The notes below the pieces were generated by a model, which was not told the DNA's origin, did not search any database, and was given only the letters and a program-made list of their open reading frames with translations. A program made the position numbers and the translations under genes. Shown here piece after piece: positions 23,805 through 35,465 of a DNA stretch of 64,000 bases (position 1 is the stretch's first letter; each line of letters opens with the position of its first letter). Source of the DNA: Dolomedes plantarius (Eukaryota > Arthropoda > Arachnida > Araneae > Dolomedidae); the NCBI GenBank assembly GCA_907164885.2, contig OU015490.1:218516391-218580390 (forward strand), written 5' to 3'.

Positions 23805-25319
23805 CAAAAGAATTTTGGTTTCCCTTCATAAATTTAATTTTAGTTTTGTTTTCGTTTTAATTTCAGTTTTTGTTTTTGTTTTTAAATATATACTGTGTTA
23901 AGTCTTGAAACAGGATTTATCATGTTCCTTAAATTATGCAAGAAATTTTCCTCAATGGTAAAACACAGCGCTAGATGGCAGCACTGCATAATGTTTAACG
24001 TCTATTTTGAATCAATTTCGAGAAAAATTTATTGGAGAAAAAATATATGAGAGTAGTTAACTGTTCAGATTCTACACAAGTATATCTGTATTCAGCATGC
24101 TGTAATACGAAATATAATTTTATCGTACCTCATACAAGCTCCTTTTTACATGTTAATATATTCTGTAATAACGAAAAGTCTAGACAAAAATTTTTTCTGA
24201 AAAATTTTGTTTGCCTAAAATTTTTCTTTTTACAGATTAACTGCATATAAAACTGTATCAGAATTATGAATGTTTTCCTTCGACTAATAAAAAGGCGAGT
24301 ATCAATTCTTCTATTTCTTTGAGGTTTAAATTAGGGGTTCCTAAACTTATTTGGCCTACCGTCTCCTTTTTAGAGAACAAATTACTCACCGAACCCCCTG
24401 GAAATGCTGCAACAAATTTGTGTCCCTTTTATGTATCTATATTTCTAACTATGTCCTTCATTTGCTTTTGTTTTAATCTCAGTTTTTGCTTTTGTTTTTA
24501 ACTATATACTGTGTTAAGTCTTGAAACAGGATTTATCATGCTCCTTAAATTATGTAAGAAATTTTCCTCAATGGTAATACGCAGCGCTAGATGACAGCAC
24601 TGCATAATGTTTAGCGTCAATTTTGAATCAATTTCGAGAAAAATTTATTGGAGAGAAAATATATGAGAGTAGTTAACTGTTCAAATTCTACACAAGTATA
24701 TCTGTATTCAGTATGCTGTAATACGAAAGATAATTTTATAGTACCTCATACAAGCTCCTTTCACATGTTAATATATTCTATAATAATGAAAAGTCTAGGC
24801 ATAATATTTTTTCTGAAAAATTTTGTTTGTCTAAAATTTTTCTTTTTAACGATTAACTGCGTATAAAACTGTATCAGAATTATGAATGTTTTCCTTCGAC
24901 TAATAAATAGGCTAGCATCAATTCTTTTATTTCTTTAGGGTTTAAATTAGGGGTTCCTAAACTTATTTGGCCTACCGTCCCCTTTTTAGAGAACAAATTA
25001 CTCATCGAACCCCCTGAAATGCTGCAACAAATTTGTGTCCCTTTTATGTATCTATATTTCTATCTATGTCCTTCATTTGTTTTCGTTTTAATCTCAGTTT
25101 TTGTTTTTGTTTTTAACTATATACTGTGTTAAGTCTTGAAACAGGATTTATCATGCTCCTTAAATTATGTAAGAAAGTTTCCTCAATGGTAAAACGCAGC
25201 GCTAGATGGCAGCACTGCATAATCTTTAGCGTCAATTTTGAATCAATTTCGAGAAAAATTTATTGGAGAGAAAATATATGAGAGTAGTATCAATTCTTCT
25301 ATTTCTTTGAGGTTTAAAT
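23805..25319. repeat. Tandem duplication (~610 bp, 2.5 copies) that includes a hAT end
   Basis: Blocks such as TATACTGTGTTAAGTCTTGA, GCGCTAGATG.CAGCACTGCA and AAAATTTATTGGAGA.AAAAT occur at about 23885, 24500 and 25115. The first two copies end about 130 bp into the left end of a hAT element (TAGGGGTTCCTAAACTTATT). Only the third, shortened copy leads into a complete hAT (25320-26906). The duplication therefore happened after the hAT insertion, with one breakpoint inside it. Confidence 0.8.
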
Positions 25320-25814
25320 TAGGGGTTCCTAAACTTATTTGGCCTACCGTCCCCTTTTTAGAGAACAAATTACTCATCGAACCCCCTGGAAATGCTGTAA
25401 CAAATTTGCGTCCCTTTTATGTATCTATATGTCTAAATATGTCCTTCAACATAGTAAAGAAAGTTGTTGTAAATAAGACATCATGAAGCTTGAAATTTTA
25501 AAATTATTTATTAAAACCAACCATAGTAACATCTGCATTACACACAGAAAATGTAGGTAACGAAGGATAATATTAAAGTAAAACTTACGGATTACATTAA
25601 AACTAATCCCAATGAGAAGAATGCGACAATTTATTACTGTTCGGCTCTATTATTTTCAGTAACATTTTTAAATCATTGTAATTAGCTATTTGTAGTCGGT
25701 TTCTGTTTTTAGTAAGTAGATTTGTGACTACACTGAACCCATGTTCCACTAAATAGGATCAAGGAAATGCAATTAAAAACTTTTGTAGTATGGCCCATAA
25801 TCCAGGATAAAGTA

Positions 25815-26295
25815 CAGTAAATCCTCGTTTATCCGGCCCTCGTTGATGTGGATCTCCAGATAATCCGGATCAGATTTGTAGACAGTATTTTTACTTAATG
25901 TTCACATTAGATAATAATTTTTAACTATGATAGCAAGAACGTAATTAGAAGTACACCAAATATTCGCGTTTTAGTTTGATTCAACTTACAGTTCCTGCAT
26001 AGAATGTAGAATAAATTATGGTAATAAAATGCTTTTAGTTGAGTACGAGAAAGCTTTACCAGACTTACCGTTTCTTTGTTAAGAAATGATGTGAAAAGTT
26101 AGTTTTACATTCTTTAATGTCTTGTAAACGATACTATGAAATTTTTTTTACAAAACATAGTTTTTTATCGTACTAAATGGTAAGTCTGCTTCGTTAAGTA
26201 TTTTGTTTTGCTTATTACCCATATTACCCGTATTATCCAGATTTTCAATTGTCCGGATTATGGTCCCAGTTAGTCCGGATAAACGAGGTTTAACT
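25815..26295. mobile_element. pogo-like MITE nested in hAT
   Basis: The TIRs CAGTAAATCCTCGTTTATCC and (inverted) CAGTTAAACCTCGTTTATCC match the pogo/Tigger pattern. TA precedes it on the left, but the right TA is lost. A short partial repeat of the right end follows at 26296-26315. Confidence 0.7.
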
Positions 26296-26345
26296 GCCGA
26301 GGTTAAACGAGATTATCTGATTTTGCAGCAAGAGCTGTTGGTAAC

Positions 26346-26823
26346 CATAGGCGTAGCGTGCTTCTAACTTTTCTTTTTTTTTTTTTTTTTTTTTTTTTTT
26401 TGGGGGGGGGGGGCATGAATCGAATTCAGTTAGGGACATCCTCAGCTCATTGACCACCGGACGGTCCTGAAAATAATGAAATATTATGATTTTTTTTAAA
26501 TTCAATAACGATAGAATTGATGTTTGAGTAGTATTCAAAAGTTATACAATGAGAAAAATAAATATAATATAAATAAAATGAGAAAAAAAATTTATCATCG
26601 ATTTTTTTTTATGGATCATATCATTGTTAAAAACCATGTTAAGGCTAAAGACATAATCGGAATGTTCAGTTTCGCAGTTTGAAAAGGCGGAAAAAAACCA
26701 ACTTTCTTAAAAGTTTTCTACAATTTTCCGATCTTAACTGAACTTCTATTAACATTTTAATTTATTTCAAGTTAAGTTGGGGGGGAACGTGCCTCCCATG
26801 CTTCCCCCGACGCTACGCCTATG
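26346..26823. mobile_element. hAT MITE nested in hAT
   Basis: The ends CATAGGCGTAGCG and ...CGCTACGCCTATG are inverted. Flanks TTGGTAAC (26338-26345) and TTGGTAGT (26824-26831) match at 6 of 8 bases. It contains a long (T)n(G)n homopolymer near 26376-26413. Confidence 0.65.
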
Positions 26824-26979
26824 TTGGTAGTTGAGTATGAATTTAAATTATCCGCCCCCTGGTTCGTTCCAGCACCCCCTGGGGCGGCCCACTTTCGGAA
26901 ACTCTGGTTTAAATCAGGATGTCTTCAATCTGCATTCTCCAGGCTATAGGGTAGCCAGCAGGCAAATTTAGTCAAAATA

Positions 26980-27085
26980 TAAGTTACAACTCTAGCTTAC
27001 AACTCTAGCTAAGTTACAACTCTAGCTTACAACTCTAGCTAAGTTACAACTCTAGCTTACAACTCTAGCTAAGTTAAAACTCTAA
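26980..27085. repeat. 30-bp tandem repeat
   Basis: The unit AAGTTACAACTCTAGCTTAC plus AACTCTAGCT is repeated about 3.5 times; it is itself made of two ~15-bp halves containing ACAACTCTAGCT. Confidence 0.9.
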
Positions 27086-27429
27086 CTTTTTTTTTTAAAC
27101 TTTTATTTTACTTTATTTTTTTTAAATCTCCTTCAAACTGAGAATGCCGCAGAAAGTGAAACTGCATTAAAGATAGACATATTGCTGCTGCATTAAAGTA
27201 AGTTTAAAAGGAAAGAAAATTTTCTCTCTTCTTTATCAGTACTTAATCTAATCTGTCGTTACTTTTATGTGAGAGAAGATCATTGTGTGATTACTTCAAG
27301 GTTTTACAACCTGCCCCGGTGGCAAGATTAAATGTAATGTTTCTCTAAACTATTTCTTTCTTATAGGTCTGAGTTCTTTATTTCTAGGAACGAGAATGAG
27401 TGAAAGATATCGCGGCGGAGAATGGATAT

Positions 27430-27535
27430 TAAATGCATAAAGCATATTAAATGCATACAGCATATGCATACAGCATATTAAATGCATACAGCATATGCAT
27501 ACAGCATATTAAATGCATACAGCATAATGAATAAT
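27430..27535. repeat. Short minisatellite (ATTAAATGCATACAGCAT)
   Basis: Alternating ATTAAATGCATACAGCAT and ATGCATACAGCAT words, about six in all. Confidence 0.85.
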
Positions 27536-27539
27536 GCAT

Positions 27540-28384
27540 ATTTGACAAACTTAAAATCAAAAGCAAAAAAATATTTCTGTCAAGAAAAAAAAAATGTGAA
27601 ACCATAGGAAAATTCGAACAAAATTTCATAGTTTAAAACATGACTTGGACACACAAAAATGGCTCTTTTTCTTCTTCTTTATTTTTTTTAAACCCTTCAG
27701 CAAGGGCGCCAATTATTGGAACACCAGCAGGCGCGCGTTGCACAAAGTGCAACGTCTCTTTCAACCTTGATTATTCCTTTTGTAACAAACTTTTCTTTTC
27801 AAATTGAAAATAATAATTCTGCGTTTTATGACAAGATATAAAATGTTGATAATATTGAGATATATTTATAATTAAAGGACAAAGAATGCAGATACAATCG
27901 CCTTATTTCAAAACTGTCTGGTTTAATGCATCTAAGGACAACTTGCGAATCGATTCCTATTATGTCCATAAACCTAAAAAACAATGAGATTGTCCATCTT
28001 CGTGATATGCGGAATACCGTGTAATAGCTGCAAATTTGATTTACTACATCAACTCATAATTTTCTCGTATTGCAATCCAGTATAAACGCTGGCTTACCAC
28101 GGTTAAATCACGACTAACAATAAATGGAAATGAATACAAGGGTCAGAAAATCAGACCTGCATTAGAAAGGGTGTAGCTTTAAATAGAAACTGCTTAGAAC
28201 ATTCAAACCTTTCTTGTAAAAACAAACCATTCAAATTTACGAAAATGTTGCACTTTATACACGGGCGCGCCCGCTGAAGGGTTAAGGAGTATTTTGGCAA
28301 TGAGATTAAATATGAAACAAGTGAAAAGGAAGTTACTAAGTACGAGTAGTTTATAAAATAGTTCAGAGGTAGTTTTTTTCCGTA
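27540..28384. other. Unassigned stretch
   Basis: Bases near 27690-27760 and 28245-28280 hold complementary words (CCCTTCAGCAAGGGCGCC and GGGCGCGCCCGCTGAAGGGTT), hinting at a ~590-bp element with inverted ends. The ends are not long enough to classify it. Confidence 0.4.
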
Positions 28385-28858
28385 GCTGCATTTTTTTCAG
28401 CAAAACTAAACTGTTGCATACTTTTGACAACATATACACATTTTAAACTTTAGGTTTCGAAATCATCTAAATAATATTTTGCTGGGTATTAAAATCTTCG
28501 AGATATAATAATATTGCGTACAGAATTCAGTAAATTATTATGATAACATAAAAAAAAATTATACCTTTTTTTTCCTTATAGTAAGCTTTATTTGTTTATG
28601 ACACAGATTTTCTTAAACGGAAATTTAAATGCGCAAGAGGCCTTTGATTTTATTATCTTTTATATCGGTATGGGAACTATGCGTTCTTTATTGTCAAGTT
28701 GTTCCCTTATTGTTTTCTAATCCTCTAAAAATAATACCTAGTACAGAGAAATTTAGTTTTTAAGCAGTTCTCCTATACATTTACTCGTTAAATATTTATG
28801 TTCTTGCAGGAAACTGAACTATTTTACAACTAAGCATATTAAGTACGTAGACAAATAC
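28385..28858. repeat. Paralogous segment, copy 2 (hosts the mariner)
   Basis: Similar to 21171-21830 in order and content; it resumes at 30725-30770 after the mariner. See the entry for copy 1. Confidence 0.55.
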
Positions 28859-29019
28859 TACATGGGGTGAAAAGTCCCGGGACTCGCCAGTAAATGGCAT
28901 CCGCAATGAAATTTCCATATAATGTTCTATTAGCAGTAACCTTCAAATGACTGCTATCAAAGTTTTATGACATGTCGGCCATTTATTTACGAGTTGCGGT
29001 CGTGTAAGTAACGCTACTT

Positions 29020-30660
29020 TTGATTTTGTGTAAACAAAAGGATCAAAAAGAATTTCGCGTCTTAATTAAACATTGCTTTTTGATGAAAAAAATACCGTCC
29101 AAACACAAGAATGGCTCGAAAAGCATTGCAGCACATCTGCTCAGTCTAAAACAACCATTTGTCGATGGTTTAGAGCAGGGGTTCTCAACCTTTCAGGCTC
29201 TGTGCCCCCCTTTGAACACTGATGTGAGGTCACGCCCCCCCCCTCCCACCATCACCACCATATGTGGTCGATACAAGTAATACAATCGGAATTTGAAACT
29301 GAATCTGGTTATTAAATGAAAATATAGAATAGATAATTTCATACGCAAAATTTAATATTACTACTCATATCTTAATTTGGAACATATTATTATTAGAACA
29401 TATGAAATTAAAGAATTAAATACAGATCAAATATATTTGAGGTAATCGAGGATCTAGGTGAGGTTGGCATGTAATACCAGTCACTTTCACAACATTAATG
29501 AGAGGGCTGGCACTGTTTGTCCTTGACAAGTTTTTGAATATAAGGTTGTAACTATGACAAAGCACACCTCAGGTCACTTTCAACGTCCAGACGTACGACA
29601 ATTGTCGTGTTTTTGCAATTACAAAAATTATCGTGTACGACAATTACCGTGTTCGTGTTCGTATGTCGAAAATATGTTACGGTTACATTCTGAGTGCAAA
29701 ATTGAGTACAGTAAATTACAGTTAGTTTTACTTCTTATTTTGCTTTTTTTTTTAACTCACGCCTCCCCTGAAATATCTCTACGCCCCCCCAGGGGGGCGC
29801 GCCCCCCAGGTTGAGAACCGCTGGTTTAGAGAGTTTCAAAATGGTCGTACGAACACCGATGATGCCGCACGTTCTGGACGTCCAATTGAGGCAACAACTA
29901 ACAGAGAACATCAAAAAAGTCCACCGTATTGTGTTGGAAGACCGCAAAGTGAAAGTAAGGGAGAAAGCTGACATAGTAAAGATATCAACAGAATGAGTGA
30001 CACATATTTTGCATGAGCATATAAATACGAAAAGCTTTATGCGAGATGGGTACCGCGTTTTCTAACAATTGACCAAAAACAGCAACGTGCCGAAAATTCA
30101 GAGCGCGCTTTGGCTGTAAAAGCGTAATCCAAACGGGGTTTTTCCGCCGATTCATAACAATGGATGAAACGTGGATCCATTACTACACACCTGACTCAAA
30201 AATGCAGTCTGCAGAGTGGTTGGAAGCTGGCGAAAGCCGCCCAAAGGGGGCCAAATACGTAACAATCGGCTGGAAAGGTCTTGGCCAGTATTTTTGGGGA
30301 TGTACGTGACATAACATTCATTGACTATCTTGAGAATTTTGATATTCATTGACTATCTTGGCTCACAGATCAATGGAAGCGATGGTAAAATTGAATAAAT
30401 TAAAATACGAATTGCTCCACCCTCCCCCGTATTCTCCAGATCTGACCCCCGGTGACTATTATTTGTTTCCTAACTTGAAGAGAGTGCTCCAGGAGAAGAG
30501 ATTTTCATCAAAGGAGGATGTCAAATGTGAAACTGCAGTTTCACATCATGATGTGCATTTTGAAGCCCTTGACAAATCGTACTATATGAAAGGTATTCAA
30601 ATGTTAGAGAACCGTTGCAATAAGTGTATCGCTCTTGAAGGAAACCATGTTGAAGGATAA
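29020..30660 (+). pseudogene. mariner transposase (D,D34D type), decayed
   Basis: It starts in the DQKEFRVLIKHCFLMKK region, with a HTH segment that reads into CRWF just before the hAT insert and resumes after it with FQNGRTNTDDAARSGRP. MDETWIHYYTPDSK carries the first Asp region, and PPYSPDLTPGDYYLFPNLK carries the last. At least three frameshifts or stops are visible, and a segment around 30300-30360 that should hold the second Asp is rearranged, with a short duplication of TTCATTGACTATCTTG. Confidence 0.88.
29176..29823. mobile_element. hAT MITE with exact 8-bp duplication
   Basis: The ends CAGGGGTTCTCAACC and (inverted) CAGCGGTTCTCAACC are flanked by GTTTAGAG at 29168-29175 and 29824-29831. 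Subterminal C-rich runs are typical of this hAT type. A related element lies at 47938-48396. Confidence 0.88.
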
Positions 30661-30827
30661 AATCGATTTTTCACAACAAAAAAAAAATTTTTCATTGCTA
30701 GTCCCGGTATTTTCACCCCATGTAGTATTTGCATAGCTCTTCATACATTCTTTGCACATCGCAGACACTTTGCTAACACTGATTATAGTTTGTGTATCTA
30801 GAATAACTATAGGATGTCATTTGTCGC

Positions 30828-31022
30828 ACGTTATAGTGGTTAGCATCACGAGCTTTTACGGAGTGGGTTCGGGTTCGAATCCGGATTATGCCATGGATGT
30901 TCCTCATACAGAGCAGTGTTGGTTCACGTACATGATGTTGCCATAATAAAGCAGCCTACAAATTCGCCGTGTTGAATTATGAATGCCATTAAAGTCCCTG
31001 CAGCGTTAGAAAAAAAAAAAAA
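30828..31022 (+). mobile_element. tRNA-derived SINE with poly-A tail
   Basis: An A-box-like TAGTGGTTAGCATC and a B box GGTTCGAATCC lie about 40 bp apart, followed by a ~120-bp body and a run of A at 31009-31022. The anticodon stem cannot pair, so it is not a tRNA gene. Confidence 0.65.
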
Positions 31023-31337
31023 ACCTCAAGTTTCTCAGGCAACAATGGCATTTTGACAATAACGCATAAACAATGAACATAAACATATGCTTATCAAAAA
31101 TCTTAACATGTAAGTTTATGAATCTCGTGATGTTGTCTTCAGTCCTGAAAACTGAAGATCTCGCTACTTCAAATGAACTAGTTACTTTGGTAGAGTAATG
31201 AACTAAAATTGCTATCATTTAAAGAAAATATTAAAGATATATTCAGCTTAGCAACTACTTAAAATTGAATTTTTAAGCGTTGTAGTTAAATTTTACTTTT
31301 GATAAACTAAAATAATACTGCAATCAGAAGTTTATAA
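31023..31337. other. Unassigned stretch
   Basis: No gene or repeat is recognised. Confidence 0.4.
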
Positions 31338-32088
31338 TCTATATAAAATATTATTTCTAGAGGGTGATTTTTTCTGACTATCCCTTTTTCTCCCTTCATA
31401 CTTAGCCAAAATTGATAAATGAGATACCATTTTAAAGATTAAGATATCCGCTTCTGGTGAATTGTTAATTTGGAATTACATATTGTATTTTTTGTTTAAA
31501 AATTGAAGTAAAAACAATATAAACATTTTTCCTCCTCTAGATGGCGCTGGCTTTTTTTCCATTATCGTGCGCACACTGAACTTTTAAATTTTAAAATCGT
31601 CTGCTTTTATTATCATTCTGTGACTTAATAAGTTTCTTTCTTAGCAACATCCGCGCAGGTGTACATTATTCTTTTTGCATGGAAAAACAATTTGTTTAGA
31701 CTAAAAACTATTTTCTCTCCCCATGTAGAACATTTTATAAGTGATATTTTTCTTTGGTATGCCTTTTTAGAGTTTAATTTTAGTGAGTACAAAGAGGTTT
31801 TGTAACGTAAATATCACATTTTCCACGAGTTTCTGTCATACTTAACTCTTAATATTGTCTACGAATATGTTTTGACATGTACATATGTCATGTCTCCTGT
31901 TTTGTGTTATGCTTCACCTCCAATATTGTGGCCAAAGGTGTTTTGTAATCGATTTTGTATTATCCTTACGAACCATTGTTATTTGACTAATAAACAAAGG
32001 CTACAAATGAATCGGTTCTTTTTCATCCTACTACAAACCAACAACTTCGCTATAAAATAAATCTTATTTTACGCACGGGCCACCTAGT
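31338..32088 (+). mobile_element. Helitron-type non-autonomous element, family A, copy 2
   Basis: It begins A|TCTATATAAAATATTATTTC and ends CACGGGCCACCTAGT|T: 5'-TC, CTRRT-3' and an A/T host site with no duplication, as expected for Helitrons. No coding sequence. It lacks the internal 5' duplication seen in the copy at 6268. Confidence 0.65.
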
Positions 32089-33730
32089 TCTATATATTTC
32101 AAAAAATAATTACAAGATAAAAAGAACTTTTTATATACCATGTATTTAAATTTTCTGTGGAATCATATAAACTTGACAATTCTATGTATTAATAAATACT
32201 TTTAAAAAAAAAATTTTTATGAATTATCCCATCAACTTGAAAGAAAATGAGGTTTATTGGAAGTTAACTTGCGTTCAACTTTTCGTTCCCGTCCCGGCCG
32301 ATAGATGGCTGCAACAATCTACAAAACAAAATTAACTTAAAATAACTGAAAATTAATTTAATTCTGCTTAAAGATGGCTAAAAGTATTAAAAAATGCATT
32401 GTCATCGTGTTCTGAGCTATTTTAAAAGTTTCAAATGTCTAGCTAGTCGGGAAGTTAGTTAAAAATCGATTGCAAGATTTGTAAGGGACAAACACACACA
32501 CACACAAACAAACAAACAAGAAAGCAAGTTAGTAAAAACATGTTAATAAATGTTAGTGCAGTTTCAGTAATACAGACACCTTTAATTTGTATTACAGATC
32601 TTACCCAAGCCACCTAAGAGTTAAAAAAAAAAAACGTGAGAATTTTATTTTTGTATCTTCGGCGTCTCTGAATGGGATCCTTACGTGTTTATCTGTGGTA
32701 TGAGACGCTAAGAAATATCAAGCATCAAAGAAAAAAACCTGCGATTTTAAAGAAAATCGTCAGCATAAATAGTGTGAAAGTGAACAAACTGCATTCATCA
32801 AATTTTCAGTAAGGATTGTAAGAATTTCACCTGGAAAGACGAATCAAAACAACAACGTCCTGGCACGCCGTATATTAATTTCTATTTGGTCTTAAACAAC
32901 GCGAGTAAATCTACATTCTAAAAAGGACTACTATGATTATGTCATTCAAGCAAATATGTACTATAAATCAATGGAGATGCAACATATTCTATATTTACAA
33001 GTTTAATGTACATATTTACAATTTAATTTACATTTCTCCGGCGTGATACCGGATGTAAATCGAAACTTCTCATAAAGAGATCAAACATACATCTTATATA
33101 ATCAAAATCAAACAAGCATCTATCCACGTGATCAGCACGAATTCTTTCGAACGACGCATTGTTCGTACTCATGGGGGCATTACGTCACAAGGATTTCTAA
33201 CTAATAGTTTAATTTTATACTGTGAATTTCATAAAGTTAAATACATTATATCAATTCAGTAAAATAAAAGTATTAAACGACATAATTTAATGCCTCTCAA
33301 TTGTTATGATTTAACTGGATTAGAAGAACTCTAAACTGAATATAGGAGGATTAATATGTAGGGGAACAAGATTATCTCCGTGTCCAAATGTCGTATACTG
33401 TCATTTCTACAAGAGTTTGTTTATAAATTTAGCTCTCTGCCCTCATTTAATACTCTTGTTATAACTGCTTGTCATGTAACGAAAAAAGGACAATCACGCT
33501 ATCGCAATTCTTGAAACAATAGATATCGCAAAGAAACGAAATATTCTTATCAGATCCTTCAGATTGTTTTTAAGTTATAGTGGAAAATAGAGCAGTTCAC
33601 GCCTAAATAAAGGAACTGAATCCCGTGTATATTGAATTCTAAGATCATTCTTAACATATTGTTTACCAGTACCGAGTAAACTCGTGTTTTTACACGCAAA
33701 TGTTGAAGGCAATTTAGGATGAAGGAAAGT
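32089..33730. other. Unassigned stretch
   Basis: AT-rich, with a short (CA)n/(CAAA)n run at about 32490-32520. No ORF with protein-like features, and no repeat boundary. Confidence 0.45.
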
Positions 33731-35465
33731 TATATATGAGAAATTTTTGATCAACTGAACATTGTTTTTCTTGAAAACTACCTTTTCTATGACCTGAATG
33801 ATTTTCAGGAATAGTAAAGGCATATTTGAGAAGTCATATTTGAGAAATTTTTGATCAACTGAACATCGTTCTTCTTGAAAACTACCTTTACTATGACCTG
33901 AATGAGTTTCAGGCATAGTAAAGGTATATTTGAGAAGTCATATTTCAGGAATTTTTTGATAAACTGAACATTGTTTTACTAGAAAACTACCTTTACTTTG
34001 ACCTGAATGAGTTTCAGGCATAGTAAAGGCATATTTGAGAAGTCATATTTGAGAAATTTTTGATCAACTAAACATCGTTCTTCTTGAAAACTACCTTTAC
34101 TATGTATGACCTGAATGAGTTTCAGGCATAGTAAAAGTATATTTGAGAAGTCATATTTGAGAAATTTTTGATCAACTGAACATTGTTTTTATTGAAAACT
34201 ACCTTTACTATGACCTGAATGAGTTTCAGGCATAGTAAAGGTATATTTGAGAAGTCATATTTGAGAAATTTTTGATCAACTGAATGTTGTTTTTCTTGAA
34301 AACTACCTTCACTATGACCTGAATGAGTTTTAGGCACAGTAAAGATATATTTGAGAAATTTTTGATCAACTGAACATTGTTTTACTGGAAAACTACCTTT
34401 ACTATGACCTGAACGATTTTCAGGCACAGTGTAGGTATATTTGAGAAGTCATATTTGGGAAATTCTTGATCAACTGAACATTGTTTTACTTGAAAGCTAC
34501 CTTTACTATGACCTGAATGATTTTCAGGAATAGTAAAGGCATATTTGAGAAGTCATATTTGAGAAATTTTTGATCAACTGAACATCGTTCTTCTTGAAAA
34601 CTACCTTTACTATGACCTGAATGAGTTTCAGGCATAGTAAAGATATATTTGAGAAGTCATATTTCAGGAATTTTTTGATCAACTGAGCATTGTTTTACTA
34701 GAAAACTACCTTTACTTTGACCTGCATGAGTTTCAGGCATAGTAAAGGCATATTTGAGAAGTCATATTTGAGAAATTTTTGATCAACTAAACATCGTTCT
34801 TCTTGAAAACTACCTTTACTATGTATGACCTGAATGAGTTTCAGGCATAGTAAAAGTATATTTGAGAAGTCATATTTGAGAAATTTTTGATCAACTGAAC
34901 ATTGTTTTTATTGAAAACTACCTTTACTATGACCTGAATGAGTTTCAGGCATAGTAAAGGTATATTTGAGAAGTCATATTTGAGAAATTTTTGATCAACT
35001 GAATGTTGTTTTTCTTGAAAACTACATTCACTATGACCTGAATGAGTTTTAGGCATAGTAAAGATATATTTGAGAAATTTTTGATCAACTGAACATTGTT
35101 TTACTGGAAAACTACCTTTACTATGACCTGAACGATTTTCAGGCACAGTGTAGGTATATTTGAGAAGTCATATTTGGGAAATTCTTGATCAACTGAACAT
35201 TGTTTTACTTGAAAGCTACCTTTACTATGACCTGAATGATTTTCAGGCATAGTAAAGATATATTTGAGAAGTCATGTTTCAGAAATTTTTGATCAACCGA
35301 ACATTTCTTTACTCTAAACTACCTTTACTATGACCCGAATGAGTTTCAGGCATAGTAAAGGTATATTTTAGAAGTCATTTGAGAAATTTTTGATTAACTG
35401 AACATTGCTTTACTTAAAAACTACCTTTACTTTGACCTGAATGATTTTCAGGCACAGTAAAGGTA

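Larger units (their letters stand above)
25320..26906. mobile_element. hAT element with two nested MITEs
   Basis: It starts TAGGGGTTCCTAAACTTATT and ends CGGAAACTCTG; GTTTAAAT is duplicated exactly at 25312-25319 and 26907-26914. A pogo-like MITE and a second hAT MITE lie inside. No transposase reading frame is recognised. Confidence 0.75.
28861..30722 (+). mobile_element. mariner element interrupted by a hAT MITE
   Basis: The TIRs CATGGGGTGAAAAGTCCCGG and (inverted) CATGGGGTGAAAATACCGGG lie inside TA dinucleotides. Without the 648-bp hAT insert and its duplication, the element is about 1.2 kb, close to normal mariner length. The transposase is broken. Confidence 0.88.

Noticed and set aside
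33735..35460. CRISPR-like array
   Set aside because: The units are contiguous tandem repeats without unique spacers, and the genome is eukaryotic.
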